A stretch of 64,000 nucleotides of DNA from JBBDYG01 sp040901765 (GTDB lineage Bacteria > Planctomycetota > Planctomycetia > Pirellulales > Lacipirellulaceae), in NCBI GenBank assembly GCA_040901765.1, contig JBBDYG010000043.1, positions 62,001-126,000 of the forward strand, in the 5' to 3' direction. Positions within the stretch are counted from its first letter, which is position 1; the number at the start of each line of letters is the position of its first letter. This document shows, in pieces, positions 34,404 to 43,515 of this stretch. The translations under genes and the position numbers were made by a program. The notes beneath the pieces are model-generated. The model saw only the letters and a list, made by a program, of their open reading frames with translations. It was not told the DNA's origin and did not search any database.

Positions 34404-35851
34404 CACGGCTTGATCGCCGCGAGCACCTCGTCCACCGACACGGTCGCAAACGAGCTGGCGTAATCGGCCATCGCATAGGGAATGATTAGCTCCCGGCCAT
34501 GCAGCACGGCGCCGCAACTGTAGACGACGTTGGGCACGTATCCCTCGCGCTCGTTTTCGTTGGGGGAGAGCAACGGCTCGGCCAAACGGCCGATCACTTT
34601 GGCGGGATCTTCCAAATCGAGCAGGAACGCGCCCATCGAGTATTTCCGCATCGGTCCGACGCCGTGGCTTAGCACGAGCCATCCCGCTTCCGTCTCGATT
34701 GGCGACCCGCAGTTGCCCAACTGCACAAACTCCCACGGGTAGGTCGGCTTCAGAATCAATTCCTTGGTGTACCAGAAGTGAAGCATGTCGGAGTACATCA
34801 AGAAAATATTCTCATTGTCCTGTCGCGAGAGCATCGCGTAGTGGCCGTTGATCTTGCGCGGAAACAGGGCGAAGCCTTTGTTCCGGACTTCTGGACCGTT
34901 GAGCGTGCTGAGCTTAAAGTGCAGAAAATCGTCCGTCTCCAGCAACTGCGGCAGGACGACCTTGCCGTCGAACGCGCTATAGGTTGCGTAATAACGGATG
35001 CTGCCATCGTCGTCGTAAAACTCGACGAACCGAGCGTCCTCGATGCCGTTGGTCTCCGTCGGCGAATACGGAAAGATGCATCGCTCCGAGAGGCTCTGTT
35101 CCGGCTCGTAGTGCGATTCGTAATTCGACTTGGCAAGCGCCATAACTCCCTTGGAGATCGGCTCCCATTCGGCTTGCTTCCCGCGAAATTGACGCAGCAC
35201 CCGCCGCACGGCGTCTTCAAGTTGGGCGATGCTAAACTGCTCGTCGAGCATGGCGAATACCTGCTCGGTAAACCCGTTCGTTAGTCCCAGCTCAATCAGC
35301 TTCCGCATGAACAACGATTTCTCGTACTGCGGACTGGGAATGACATGCGGCGTGGTGACGAATCGGGTGGGATTGTCGACCGTAATCGCGTTATTTGCAT
35401 CGACCGTGCCTGAGCGAAAGGTGATCGACGAAATGTGTCCTTCGCCGGTGGCCCGTAGACTCAGCACAAAACGCCGCGTCCCTTTGGGCAGTCCGCTTTG
35501 GTCGGGATGCCAAACGATCGAGGGGTTGAACAGCGCCGCCGATTCGAGCGAATACTCGTTGGTGAAATAGGCGCCGATCAGCAGCCGACGGTCCTCGCTC
35601 AGCGTCTCATCCGTCAACAGGTGACGCCGGACGCTCTCGAATCGCTCGAAGAAAAAGTTCTGTAGCCGCTGATGCCGCCCCTGAAATTCGCGCATCACGT
35701 CGGCCAGTAAAACGGAGACCTCCTCGTCGCTGACCGACATCACGCGGGCGATGATCTTGAGGATCCGTTCCTGATTGGTTGGCTCGAAGGGTCGAAAGAG
35801 AACCCGCGAGTTATTCGGCTTGAGGACTATGCTAGTCCGCTTAACGTCCAT
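34400..35851 (-). CDS. glycoside hydrolase family 130 protein (mannoside phosphorylase-like)
   Basis: Five-bladed propeller of the GH130 type, whose known members phosphorolyse beta-mannosides. Recognisable parts are LFNPSIVWHPDQSG, GIEDARFVEFYDDDGSIRYY (ETNGIEDAR region with the catalytic Asp), KGFALFPRKINGHYAML, and GSPIETEAGWLVLSHGVGPM with YSMGAFLLDLEDP. 483 residues, with an N-terminal extension also seen in longer GH130 subgroups. The following upstream gene is a glycosyltransferase on the same strand, suggesting a shared oligosaccharide pathway. Substrate not determinable. Confidence 0.88.
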   Translation of the reverse strand: MDVKRTSIVLKPNNSRVLFRPFEPTNQERILKIIARVMSVSDEEVSVLLADVMREFQGRHQRLQNFFFERFESVRRHLLTDETLSEDRRLLIGAYFTNEYSLESAALFNPSIVWHPDQSGLPKGTRRFVLSLRATGEGHISSITFRSGTVDANNAITVDNPTRFVTTPHVIPSPQYEKSLFMRKLIELGLTNGFTEQVFAMLDEQFSIAQLEDAVRRVLRQFRGKQAEWEPISKGVMALAKSNYESHYEPEQSLSERCIFPYSPTETNGIEDARFVEFYDDDGSIRYYATYSAFDGKVVLPQLLETDDFLHFKLSTLNGPEVRNKGFALFPRKINGHYAMLSRQDNENIFLMYSDMLHFWYTKELILKPTYPWEFVQLGNCGSPIETEAGWLVLSHGVGPMRKYSMGAFLLDLEDPAKVIGRLAEPLLSPNENEREGYVPNVVYSCGAVLHGRELIIPYAMADYASSFATVSVDEVLAAIKPC

Positions 35852-35938
35852 GTCGAGCGATCCAGTTGGATGAGTAATCTAACAGACTGTACTTCGGCGA
35901 TGTCGAACGAGATCCTCTCGTTCAGGCAGGTTTCCATT

Positions 35939-38245
35939 CTAACGCCGATTTACGGGCGTGGCACTCCCAATGGGGCAAAATGCGGTGAGCGCTCGGTCCG
36001 TCAATTCGAGTTCCGCCAGGGCGAGTTGAAACGCCAGCGTCGATTCCGCACCCTGATTTTGGTTCACGCGGTCTTGATGCAAACCATCGCGGCAACCGCC
36101 GGTTCCCGCATCATACACGTCCAATCCCAGATCGTTTCGTCCCAAAAACCATTCAAAAGCCAAACGTGCTTCGGCGAGCCACATCGGGTCGCCCGTCGCA
36201 TTGCTAGCACTAATACAGGCCGAGACGATCGCTTGAACCTCCACCGGCTGCTGGTCGAATTGGGCGCACTTTTCGCCGCGACGGTAAAACCCATTGCAGC
36301 CAATTGGCCGCAAGTGGCCGTGCGGAGACCGCTGCACGTCGAGCAGCCAGCGGAGCGATTTCAATCCGATTTCGAGCGCCTGCTCGTTTCCGGTTCCGAC
36401 GCCACTGGCGATCAATGCCTGCGAAAGTCTCGCGTTATCATAGCTGGCAACGTCCTCAAACCAATGCCAATTTTCCGCGGCGTATTGTTCATACAAATCG
36501 ATCAGCCTACCCATCAGCGTCTCGCGCACCTGATCGACCCGGCGATCGCCATTTAATCGGCGGAAATACTCGTGAATTCCAAGCAGGGTGAAAGCCAAGG
36601 CGCGGGGCGACGCAAGCTCCACCACCAGGGGGAGCGTCCGGGTGAACATCTCGACCGACCAATACTGGAAGTCGGCCCGCCGACTTCGGCCGACGCACGT
36701 CCCTAGCGCCCACAGCGCCCGCCCAAAACAATCGTCCGACCCAGGCTCTTCCACCCAGCGGCGATCCAAAGTCATGAAGTTACGAAAGCGGCCTTGTTTC
36801 TCGTTAAAAGCAGCGTTTACGAACGCGGCATAGCTCGTCGCCGCCCGCAGCACCTCGGGCGATTCGCTTCCCAACTCCTCGAGCAAAACCGTCAGGATCA
36901 GCGCCCGGGCGTTATCGTCGGTGCAGTAACCATGCTCAAAATTTGGAATCGTGATATTCGCGTGCTGAAAAATTCCCGTCGAGTCGGTCATGTTCAGCAG
37001 ATGGTCTAACCTTAGGGCGGGGAGTTCGAGCGAGCGGTCGTCGAGCGTCGGGACGACGTATCGCCGACTGGGTTGGTCGACGAGACTCCGCCGCGCTTGC
37101 TGAAACTCGTCCATGTAGAGATGGGCTACGTTGCTCCAGATCATTTCACGACCCAACATATAGGCCCGACGGCGCATGGCATGACAGCGATTCGAGTCCG
37201 ACAGGAGGCCGCAAATTTCGCGCCCAATCGCTTCGGAATCTCCAAAGGGAACGAGCACGCCACGACCATCCGCTAGCAGCTCTTCCGCATGCCAATAGGG
37301 AGTGGAAATCACCGCCTTGCCGCAGCCAAATGCATAAGCCAGCGTGCCGGACGTGATCTGTGCCGGATTCAGGTAGGGGGTGACGTAGAGATCAGCCGCC
37401 CCCAGAAATTCCGTCAACTCTCGTAGTTCAACAAAGCGGTTATAGAAGATCACGTTCCGCTTGATATCGAGATCGCGGGCCAGCCGCTCCAGACTCAGTC
37501 GATAGGCTTCGCCCTGCGACCGAACCAGATTCGGATGCGTTGCCCCGAGCACGATGTACACGAAGTCGGGGAAATCTTGCAGCACTCGCGGAACGGCGCG
37601 CAATGCATGTTCGATCCCCTTGTTCGGCGCCAAGAGGCCAAACGTGAGCGCGACCTGCTTGCCCTCGACGCCGAATTTATCCTTGAAGAAGTGTGGGTCG
37701 CCGAACGGCATGTCGGGAATGCCGTGAGCTATCACTGCGATCTTGCTCTCTTCGATGCCGTACGCCTGCTGGAGCAGGGATTTGCCCTTTTCGGACATGA
37801 CGATCAGCCGCGCCGACACGTCGGCTAACTGCCGGGTAACGCGTCGCTGCTCGGCATTTGGCTCGCTGAGAACGGTGTGCAACGTCGTCACAATGGGCAT
37901 TCGCAGATCGCGCAACAGTCCCAGCACGTGACTGCCGCAAGCGCCGCCATAGATGCCGAATTCGTGCTGCAAGCAGACCACGTCGGCGTTGCTGAAATTC
38001 AGAAAGTCGGCCGCCCGCAGGTAGGAGTCGAAGTCCTGTTCGGCGATCTGAAATCGTACCTCGCCTGGGTAATCGTAACCCCCTTCAATATCGTCGACGG
38101 GTACGACACAGCTTTCGACTTGCGGATATTGCTCGGCAACGGCGCGATGCAAATCTTGAGTAAACGTGGCGATGCCGCATTTTCGCGGAAAGTAATCGCC
38201 CACGAAGGCCACGGTTCTCACTTCGCTCGCTCTTCCCATCGACAA
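35939..38245 (-). CDS. GT4 glycosyltransferase with C-terminal helical domain
   Basis: Residues 1-385 form a GT-B glycosyltransferase family 4 enzyme (FVGDYFPRKCGIATFTQDLH at the N terminus; LLAPNKGIEHALRAVPRVL; DLYVTPYLNPAQITSGTLAY for the donor-site Glu region). Residues about 400-768 are an all-helical domain similar to those fused to GT4 in planctomycetes (LNMTDSTGIFQHANITIPNF, GYCTDDNARALIL). It lies just upstream of the GH130 gene on the same strand with an 87-bp gap, and both may be transcribed together. Donor and acceptor sugars are unknown. Confidence 0.87.
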   Translation of the reverse strand: MSMGRASEVRTVAFVGDYFPRKCGIATFTQDLHRAVAEQYPQVESCVVPVDDIEGGYDYPGEVRFQIAEQDFDSYLRAADFLNFSNADVVCLQHEFGIYGGACGSHVLGLLRDLRMPIVTTLHTVLSEPNAEQRRVTRQLADVSARLIVMSEKGKSLLQQAYGIEESKIAVIAHGIPDMPFGDPHFFKDKFGVEGKQVALTFGLLAPNKGIEHALRAVPRVLQDFPDFVYIVLGATHPNLVRSQGEAYRLSLERLARDLDIKRNVIFYNRFVELRELTEFLGAADLYVTPYLNPAQITSGTLAYAFGCGKAVISTPYWHAEELLADGRGVLVPFGDSEAIGREICGLLSDSNRCHAMRRRAYMLGREMIWSNVAHLYMDEFQQARRSLVDQPSRRYVVPTLDDRSLELPALRLDHLLNMTDSTGIFQHANITIPNFEHGYCTDDNARALILTVLLEELGSESPEVLRAATSYAAFVNAAFNEKQGRFRNFMTLDRRWVEEPGSDDCFGRALWALGTCVGRSRRADFQYWSVEMFTRTLPLVVELASPRALAFTLLGIHEYFRRLNGDRRVDQVRETLMGRLIDLYEQYAAENWHWFEDVASYDNARLSQALIASGVGTGNEQALEIGLKSLRWLLDVQRSPHGHLRPIGCNGFYRRGEKCAQFDQQPVEVQAIVSACISASNATGDPMWLAEARLAFEWFLGRNDLGLDVYDAGTGGCRDGLHQDRVNQNQGAESTLAFQLALAELELTDRALTAFCPIGSATPVNRR

Positions 38246-38310
38246 TACCCTCCGCTGTCGGCGTCACTACATTCTGTGCGACACAATAGCGAGGTGTCGA
38301 GACGGGGGCT

Positions 38311-38604
38311 TCACGATGGTTCAACCGTGTCCTGGGTGCTTCGACTACGTTGCCATGCTGCGAATTTGGAGGAAGTCCCGGTCGCACCGTTCGCCGGAAG
38401 CGGCTCAGATCGCGAAGTGCTGCCCATGCTGCGTCGAGCCGCCGAGCTGGCGAGCGAATCCTGTGCGGTCGCGTTGGCCGATAGTTCTGGTAGTCGGGGC
38501 GTATCGTCTTTCCGCTTCAACTTACCCGCCCGCTTCTCTTGGGCCTTGCGTTTCTTGTCCATCTCGCGGCGGAGTTTTTCGTAGGTGTTTTGATTCTTCG
38601 CCAA
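38311..38604 (-). CDS. small basic, Lys/Arg-rich protein
   Basis: 97 residues. The N-terminal 35 are strongly basic and helical (MAKNQNTYEKLRREMDKKRK...), a pattern repeated in small conserved planctomycete proteins. The C-terminal half is low in recognisable features and could reflect run-on. A nucleic-acid-associated role is only a guess from charge. It lies upstream of the GT4 gene on the same strand. Confidence 0.55.
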   Translation of the reverse strand: MAKNQNTYEKLRREMDKKRKAQEKRAGKLKRKDDTPRLPELSANATAQDSLASSAARRSMGSTSRSEPLPANGATGTSSKFAAWQRSRSTQDTVEPS

Positions 38605-38815
38605 ATCGTGACTCCCGTTGTGAAAGGCTGCCTGCGTGGGGAGAAGGATTCAGGATTCAGAATGCAGGGGTCAGGGAAAGACCAGGCGGTGAAGCCGCAG
38701 TTGCATTTCTCCGACCCCCGATCCCTGTATCCTCGCCCCTCTCCGGAAAACAAGCCGCCCGGAGAGCCGAAGCTCTCCGAGCGGTCGAGTGGTTCAATTC
38801 TTAGCGTGCGTCGTT

Positions 38816-39013
38816 TTAGGAAATAACTTTTACGCCCTCAGCACACGGTCCCTTGGGGCCGCGACCTTCCGTGAACTCGACCTCCTGACCCTCGCGGAGG
38901 CTATCAAAGCCTTCGCCCTGCACGGCCGAACTGTGGAAGAAAATATCTCCCCGTTCGCCCGAAATGAAACCAAAACCTTTGTCCGTCAATTTCTTGATCG
39001 TACCCTGCGACAT
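38816..39013 (-). CDS. cold-shock domain protein
   Basis: A 65-residue CspA-type OB-fold RNA/ssDNA chaperone. RNP1 is KGFGFISGERG and RNP2 is DIFFHSSAV; EGQEVEFTEGRGPKGPCAEG completes the fold. It is full length. Its upstream leader region (39014-39504) is long for such a gene and may hold regulatory RNA structure, as known for cspA-type genes. Confidence 0.95.
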   Translation of the reverse strand: MSQGTIKKLTDKGFGFISGERGDIFFHSSAVQGEGFDSLREGQEVEFTEGRGPKGPCAEGVKVIS

Positions 39014-39504
39014 GCGAAAACACTCCTAGCACGCAACATCAAATAAAGCGGCCAACGCGCCGTGCCGTACGCGTGGGCCAATCGACAGTTACCCCGTCGG
39101 GGTAGGGGACTTGAGAAGTACTACATGAGCCAAGCGCCGATCAACTACTAGCCAACGGCAACTACTTGCGAACGGTCGGCGATAAGACAAACCGTTCAGT
39201 CAGGCCCCGTCGGTGAGGCACGTAAAAAGTTGCATCAGACCCAAAATCGGGTCGCAACCTATCGCGGGCTTTGTGCTACCAGCCAAAGCAGATCGTGCTG
39301 ACGTTCGCCCTCCCAAATCTGCGACTATCATACGAGATCGAATAACCGAAGTCAATTCGATCCCCACCGCCGGTAGAGGCCCCGCACCGCAAAACTAGCG
39401 GCAATATCGTACTTCCCACTGGCCATCGTGGCATATTCCCGCTAAATTCTTACTAGCGAACCACTTTCCGGCGCCAGCCGGCCCAAAATTGCGGAGAATT
39501 AATC
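39014..39504 (-). promoter_or_regulatory. long upstream region of the cold-shock gene
   Basis: 490 bp with no gene I can support. It contains a TTACCCCGTCGGGGTAGG hairpin near 39090. Long structured 5' leaders are known for cold-shock genes; that role here is inference. Confidence 0.35.
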
Positions 39505-39618
39505 ATGGCCAACAAAGAACAAGGCAATCGCAAAGCGAAGACCAACAAACCCAAGCTGAGCGCTAAAGAGAAGAAAGAACGCAAGGACCGCAAGGAAGCC
39601 GCGAGCCGCACCAAGTAG
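39505..39618 (+). CDS. 37-residue Lys-rich protein
   Basis: MANKEQGNRKAKTNKPKLSA then KEKKERKDRKEAASRTK and a stop. A GGAG ribosome site sits about 8 nt before the ATG. It has very high Lys/Arg content throughout with no hydrophobic segment, so it is probably a nucleic-acid-binding or disordered small protein. I do not know a family name. Confidence 0.65.
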   Translation: MANKEQGNRKAKTNKPKLSAKEKKERKDRKEAASRTK

Positions 39619-39737
39619 TGGCGGTACCGCGCGTGAATTGGACCGCCAAGCGACCAACGAATATGGGTGGCACGCCCAGAGTCTTCGATGGGCGTGGGGA
39701 TCAGTCCCCCACTTTGCTCATCGAAGAATCTGCGCAT

Positions 39738-40439
39738 CTAAGCTAGCGCTGTGTGACGGTACAGCGCTATCGCAACTAGCGCACCTGCCACGAGAAGCCC
39801 CGCACTCGTCGGCTCGGGGATTGGGATCAGATCGGTGTCATCGCGCCACTTTGCGGTGCCGCCGGGCACGATCGCCGGGACCATGAACCCGCCCCACCCC
39901 ACGCTCTCGGCGCGAAACATGTCGCCCAGATTGGCGGGGTCGGCCCACGGCGCGAGTTCGCCACTGCTCGCAATCGCCGGTCCTGAGAGGTAACTCGCCC
40001 CCGCCACTCCGCCCAAGCTCAACGGCGTCGATGGCAAAGAGCCGTCGTCGAACAGCGACTGCGAGCCCATCAAGTCGATGACGACCGACGTGATCGAGCG
40101 GGCGGCCGGTCCGCTGTCGAGATTCGTCAGCGTCCATTCGGCCACGCTCGTTTCACCCGCCACGGTGAACAAGAAGGAACCGGGAAACGTCGCGGTGCCG
40201 GTGGTTCCCGATGCCATAATTGTGCCCGTCGCCATCGGTCCGCCGAAGAAGGTCACCGTCACCTTTCCGCCGGCCATGTGCGCGCCAGTTGCCGTTGAGA
40301 TGATCTGTGCCGAAGAACTGTCGACCAATGGGAACAGGCTGGCGAACATCACGATAAGTCCCGCGCGAAAAGAATCTGTGACAGCCGCACGGATACCGCC
40401 ACCAATCGCAACATACCGCGAAATCACGACATCGATCAT
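39738..40439 (-). CDS. PEP-CTERM sorting domain protein
   Basis: A 233-residue exported protein: an N-terminal hydrophobic signal (AGLIVMFASLFPLVDSSSAQ) preceded by a longish cytoplasmic stretch, a beta-rich body (GTATFPGSFLFTVAGETSVA), and the PEP-CTERM tail IPEPTSAGLLVAGALVAIAL plus YRHTALA. The start may be internal, closer to the signal peptide. It is presumably surface-anchored by the exosortase system; no exosortase is in view. Confidence 0.8.
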   Translation of the reverse strand: MIDVVISRYVAIGGGIRAAVTDSFRAGLIVMFASLFPLVDSSSAQIISTATGAHMAGGKVTVTFFGGPMATGTIMASGTTGTATFPGSFLFTVAGETSVAEWTLTNLDSGPAARSITSVVIDLMGSQSLFDDGSLPSTPLSLGGVAGASYLSGPAIASSGELAPWADPANLGDMFRAESVGWGGFMVPAIVPGGTAKWRDDTDLIPIPEPTSAGLLVAGALVAIALYRHTALA

Positions 40440-40942
40440 GGCTTTCTCCTAACTGGCGAGAGCGACACCGGTCGATGGTGAGGCTCCCAAGTGAAAGTGT
40501 TCAGATCACGAGCAACTCAACTCTGGTCCAAAGAAGTCTCCACTAAAAACCGAGGGTCCGACCTGCGCGAGCCCGCGTTGCGCCGGTTATATTACCACCG
40601 CTCTCCGAGGCTGTCCAGCAATTCCCGAACTTTTCCCCAGCTTTCTCCGTCCCCAATTGAGGGGTACGCAGTAATTGAACCAAATGTTGTGCGCGCGTCT
40701 CCCGCCCCCGCCCCCGCTCTTGGACTGCCTGCTGCCGCCCGCCTGCTGCCCTCTGCCTACTTCTCCCGCCCGACTCACCCGCACAAGCCGCGCAACACGC
40801 CCCCGTACCGCTTCTTTACTGCCGGGCTGCCCTCTGCCTTCTGCCAGCACTCTTCAACGACCTAACTTTGTCCATCGGCTGCGCACGCTGCGCCGCCGGC
40901 TGAACCGGTCGGGTTCAGGGCATCACTTTGGGGAGAGACTCA
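40440..40942. other. gene-poor stretch with C-rich low complexity
   Basis: Upstream of the His-rich PDZ gene. The middle (about 40690-40850) is a pyrimidine-rich low-complexity tract with repeated CTGCTGCCCTCTGCC words. No gene, RNA or clear promoter seen. Confidence 0.5.
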
Positions 40943-41722
40943 ATGTCCACGTATCGCAAGTTGGTTTGGTCCCTCGTCGCCGTCGCGACACTCGCTCTGT
41001 TCGCACTCATCACGCCGCGGGTCATGGCCCGCGGTGGCGGTCATGGCGGCGGTGGCCACGGTGGTTTTCATGGCGGTGGGCACGGCGGCGGTCACCACAG
41101 CATGCATCCCTACCGTCCCTCGCAGCACCACGCCGACCACCACAACGGCGAGCACCACGTCGCGCATCGCGACGAACATCACAACCACCACCATCACAGT
41201 TGGCACCACGGTGGTTGGGGTCCGGGCTATTGGGGCGGCGCCGCTCTCGGCTACGGCCTCGGCGGCTGGGCCTTTGACGGAGGAAACACCTACGTCAACA
41301 ACACGACCGACGTCGCCGACGATGACTCGAACGACGACGATGCCGCGGACGACGACACCGATTCCAGCGACGATCAAACCACCACGACCAGCACGAATAG
41401 CGCCGGTGGCTTCCCCACCGACGATTGGCCCGAGCTGGGCATCAACACCTACGCCGGCCAGTACGGGGGCACCCAGGGCCAAGTCGTCGTGCGCGTCGTT
41501 CCGGGCAGCGCCGCCGCAAAGGCCGGCATCGTCGCGGGCGACGTGATTCTCGCCCTCAACGGCCAACCAACCCCCAGCGCCGATGCGATGGAGGCCGTCT
41601 TCGAAACCGCCAACCTCAAGTTCACCGCCGAAGTCTGGGACGCCCGCACCGGCCGCAAGAGCACCCTCTCCGGCGCGCTCGACCCGAACACCCCCGCAAC
41701 CGCTGCCCCGCAGCAATTGTAA
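40943..41722 (+). CDS. exported His/Gly-rich protein with C-terminal PDZ domain
   Basis: 259 residues: signal peptide (LVWSLVAVATLALFALITPR, then VMARG), a Gly/His-rich region (HHADHHNGEHHVAHRDEHH and similar) that could bind metal, an acidic Asp/Ser/Thr linker, and at about residues 165-245 a PDZ domain (GGTQGQVVVRVVPGSAAAKA, GIVAGDVILALNGQPTPSAD). No protease domain is present, so it is likely a scaffold or metal-binding envelope protein. A GGGGAGAG site precedes the ATG at 40943; earlier starts in the frame are unlikely. Confidence 0.8.
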   Translation: MSTYRKLVWSLVAVATLALFALITPRVMARGGGHGGGGHGGFHGGGHGGGHHSMHPYRPSQHHADHHNGEHHVAHRDEHHNHHHHSWHHGGWGPGYWGGAALGYGLGGWAFDGGNTYVNNTTDVADDDSNDDDAADDDTDSSDDQTTTTSTNSAGGFPTDDWPELGINTYAGQYGGTQGQVVVRVVPGSAAAKAGIVAGDVILALNGQPTPSADAMEAVFETANLKFTAEVWDARTGRKSTLSGALDPNTPATAAPQQL

Positions 41723-41754
41723 ACGGCCGGGTCAACAACACGGTGCAAACAAAC

Positions 41755-41793
41755 AGCAGCCCCGACGCGCAGCGCTCGGGGCTGCTTTCTTTC
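41755..41793 (+). terminator. rho-independent terminator
   Basis: A perfect 11-bp stem AGCAGCCCCGA/TCGGGGCTGCT (41755-41765 with 41776-41786) is followed by TTTCTTTC. It lies 33 bp after the PDZ protein stop and is its likely terminator. Confidence 0.9.
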
Positions 41794-41955
41794 GTCGATT
41801 CTCAGCGAATCGTAGCATGGGCAATCTTTCCCGTGCGAGCAATCAAGCGCACCTGGACGACATAGCCGATAGGCTATATCGTAGGAAATGATTCAATACT
41901 GACACTCTTGGCCGATCGGCTGTTCGCCGAGCATCTTCAACAAATTGACCGATGA

Positions 41956-42108
41956 AGCACTAGTGCTTCGTCAAAAATTAATTTTAGGATTAGCCGCAGG
42001 GCGCTAGCCCCCGGTTGGATNNNNNNNNNNATCAGCAAAAACCGGGGGCTAGCGCCCTGCGGCTGATCTGCGCAACGCCTAAACGTTCGCTTTGACCGAG
42101 CACTAGTG
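41956..42108. repeat. long hairpin repeat at assembly gap 2, between 10-bp direct repeats
   Basis: Arms 41988-42016 and 42040-42068 are reverse complements at 28 of 29 positions and enclose the 10-N gap (42021-42030). The whole is bracketed by AGCACTAGTG at 41956-41965 and 42099-42108, which could be a target-site duplication. The first copy lies in the 16-bp palindrome GAAGCACTAGTGCTTC, so chance cannot be excluded. Confidence 0.7.
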
Positions 42109-42110
42109 TA

Positions 42111-42425
42111 ATGGCTGGACGACACAGCTTTGCGAAACTCATCGACAAGATGCCTCCCGCGCGTCGGGCCAGGTCGGATGCTCGCGTCAAAGAGTTGATG
42201 GCCGAGATGCTCTTGTCCGAATTGCGCAAATTCTCAGACATGACGCAACAGGAAGTCGCCGATATCCTGGGAATCACGCAGCTGATCATATCGAAAATGG
42301 ACAGCCAAGCGGACATGCAAATCAGCACCCTCAGCCGACTCGTCAAATCACTCGGCGGCAAACTGAAATTAATCGCCCGCATGCCCGGCGGAGAGATTCG
42401 GCTGAAGCAGTTTGCGGGTGAGTGA
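42111..42425 (+). CDS. HigA-like XRE antitoxin
   Basis: A 104-residue helix-turn-helix protein of the HigA-type antitoxin group: basic lead (MAGRHSFAKLIDKMPPARRA), HTH at about 44-66 (MTQQEVADILGITQLIISKM), then STLSRLVKSLGGKLKLIARM. In typical systems the RelE/HigB-type toxin gene lies just upstream. Here the ATG follows directly after the hairpin repeat, and no toxin gene is visible on either side, so it may be an orphan or have lost its partner through the insertion. Confidence 0.8.
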   Translation: MAGRHSFAKLIDKMPPARRARSDARVKELMAEMLLSELRKFSDMTQQEVADILGITQLIISKMDSQADMQISTLSRLVKSLGGKLKLIARMPGGEIRLKQFAGE

Positions 42426-42548
42426 CGCGTTATCCAGCGAATTGTATGCGTGGCATGTCTGCGTGGTCCGAAGCGAAATATGCGAGGCCGACAGCGGACA
42501 ATTTCAGCAATGTCCTTGTTGGTTATGCGAGACGCTCGATCAGGTGCT

Positions 42549-43397
42549 TCAGTAGTCGGCACCAAGGCCCCATTCATTTCGTACCCATTGAAAGGCGAGA
42601 CGATCAACTTCTTCATCCCCGAATGCGGAACAAGGCGGCCATTGAAGGCTATCGGCGGTTATCGGCCACAATTGCGTAAGTTTGGCGGACTCACCAATAT
42701 ACCGTCTGTACCGGTCGATCATTTCGGCTTCGGTCGATGTGAAAACGTGGACGAGCAGTTCGCGAAGTGCAAACGTCGTCAATTGCAGTCCGTGACGCAG
42801 CGGAGCATCGGGGGACAGTTCACTAGGCAGCGATCCCTTTGAGTACCAAATTGGAATGTGATAGTGACCCATTGGGTACCACACGTGGCCGCCGTATCTC
42901 GCAACCCATATAGACCAAGTGTCGGGAGGAGTTTTAGTCGCCATCAAGACGCGCCGGTCTCCGGGTGCGATTTGCTGAGCCCTCGGATTCGCAAATTCCT
43001 GCATGATTGTTGTTATCGCGATCCAAGCAGCTAAGTCTGACATCCCCTGCCACTCCAACTGGAACTGATGGCCTAGAATCATGCGCTCTGCATGTGGCTT
43101 GGCCCGGTCAACTACTCCGCTCATCCACCCATTATTGCAGTGCCGTTCGCAGACATTACGAATCTTACGTTGCAACAGACATCCTTGGCGAGTTCTCGTT
43201 TGAGGCAACTGGGCCCACTGAAAAGTTTGGGAACTACGATCATGATAAAGCCCCGCCCAGTGTTCTCCGTGGTCTTCACGTAAGGGAATCAGATTCTTCA
43301 GCCAGTCTGACCAAATGTGCTCCTTACTTAGGCCCACGCCATTGCAGAAAACGCACCTACCCGGAGGCTTGCGCGGTCTTTTCCTCGGCTTGGGCAT
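42549..43397 (-). CDS. HNH-like zinc-binding protein
   Basis: 283 residues. The N-terminal CVFCNGVGLSKEHIWSDWL and, later, RNVCERHCNNGWMSGV give CxxC...EHxW...CxxxCNNGW, the layout of HNH/treble-clef nuclease-like proteins that often occur in accessory regions. The rest is not recognised. The ATG at 43397 is preferred; a start at 43433 adds 12 residues. It lies in the accessory stretch between the antitoxin and the trypsin-TPR gene. Nuclease activity is inference. Confidence 0.6.
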   Translation of the reverse strand: MPKPRKRPRKPPGRCVFCNGVGLSKEHIWSDWLKNLIPLREDHGEHWAGLYHDRSSQTFQWAQLPQTRTRQGCLLQRKIRNVCERHCNNGWMSGVVDRAKPHAERMILGHQFQLEWQGMSDLAAWIAITTIMQEFANPRAQQIAPGDRRVLMATKTPPDTWSIWVARYGGHVWYPMGHYHIPIWYSKGSLPSELSPDAPLRHGLQLTTFALRELLVHVFTSTEAEMIDRYRRYIGESAKLTQLWPITADSLQWPPCSAFGDEEVDRLAFQWVRNEWGLGADY

Positions 43398-43515
43398 GGA
43401 ACCTACTTGTTGCGGGCTATAGTACTCATGCAATTCTTCCGTTCCGGCCGCTCATCACCAGCCCTCCCGAGTGGTTCGCGCTGGTTCGATTCGCGACGTT
43501 ATCCGCTTCGCCGTC

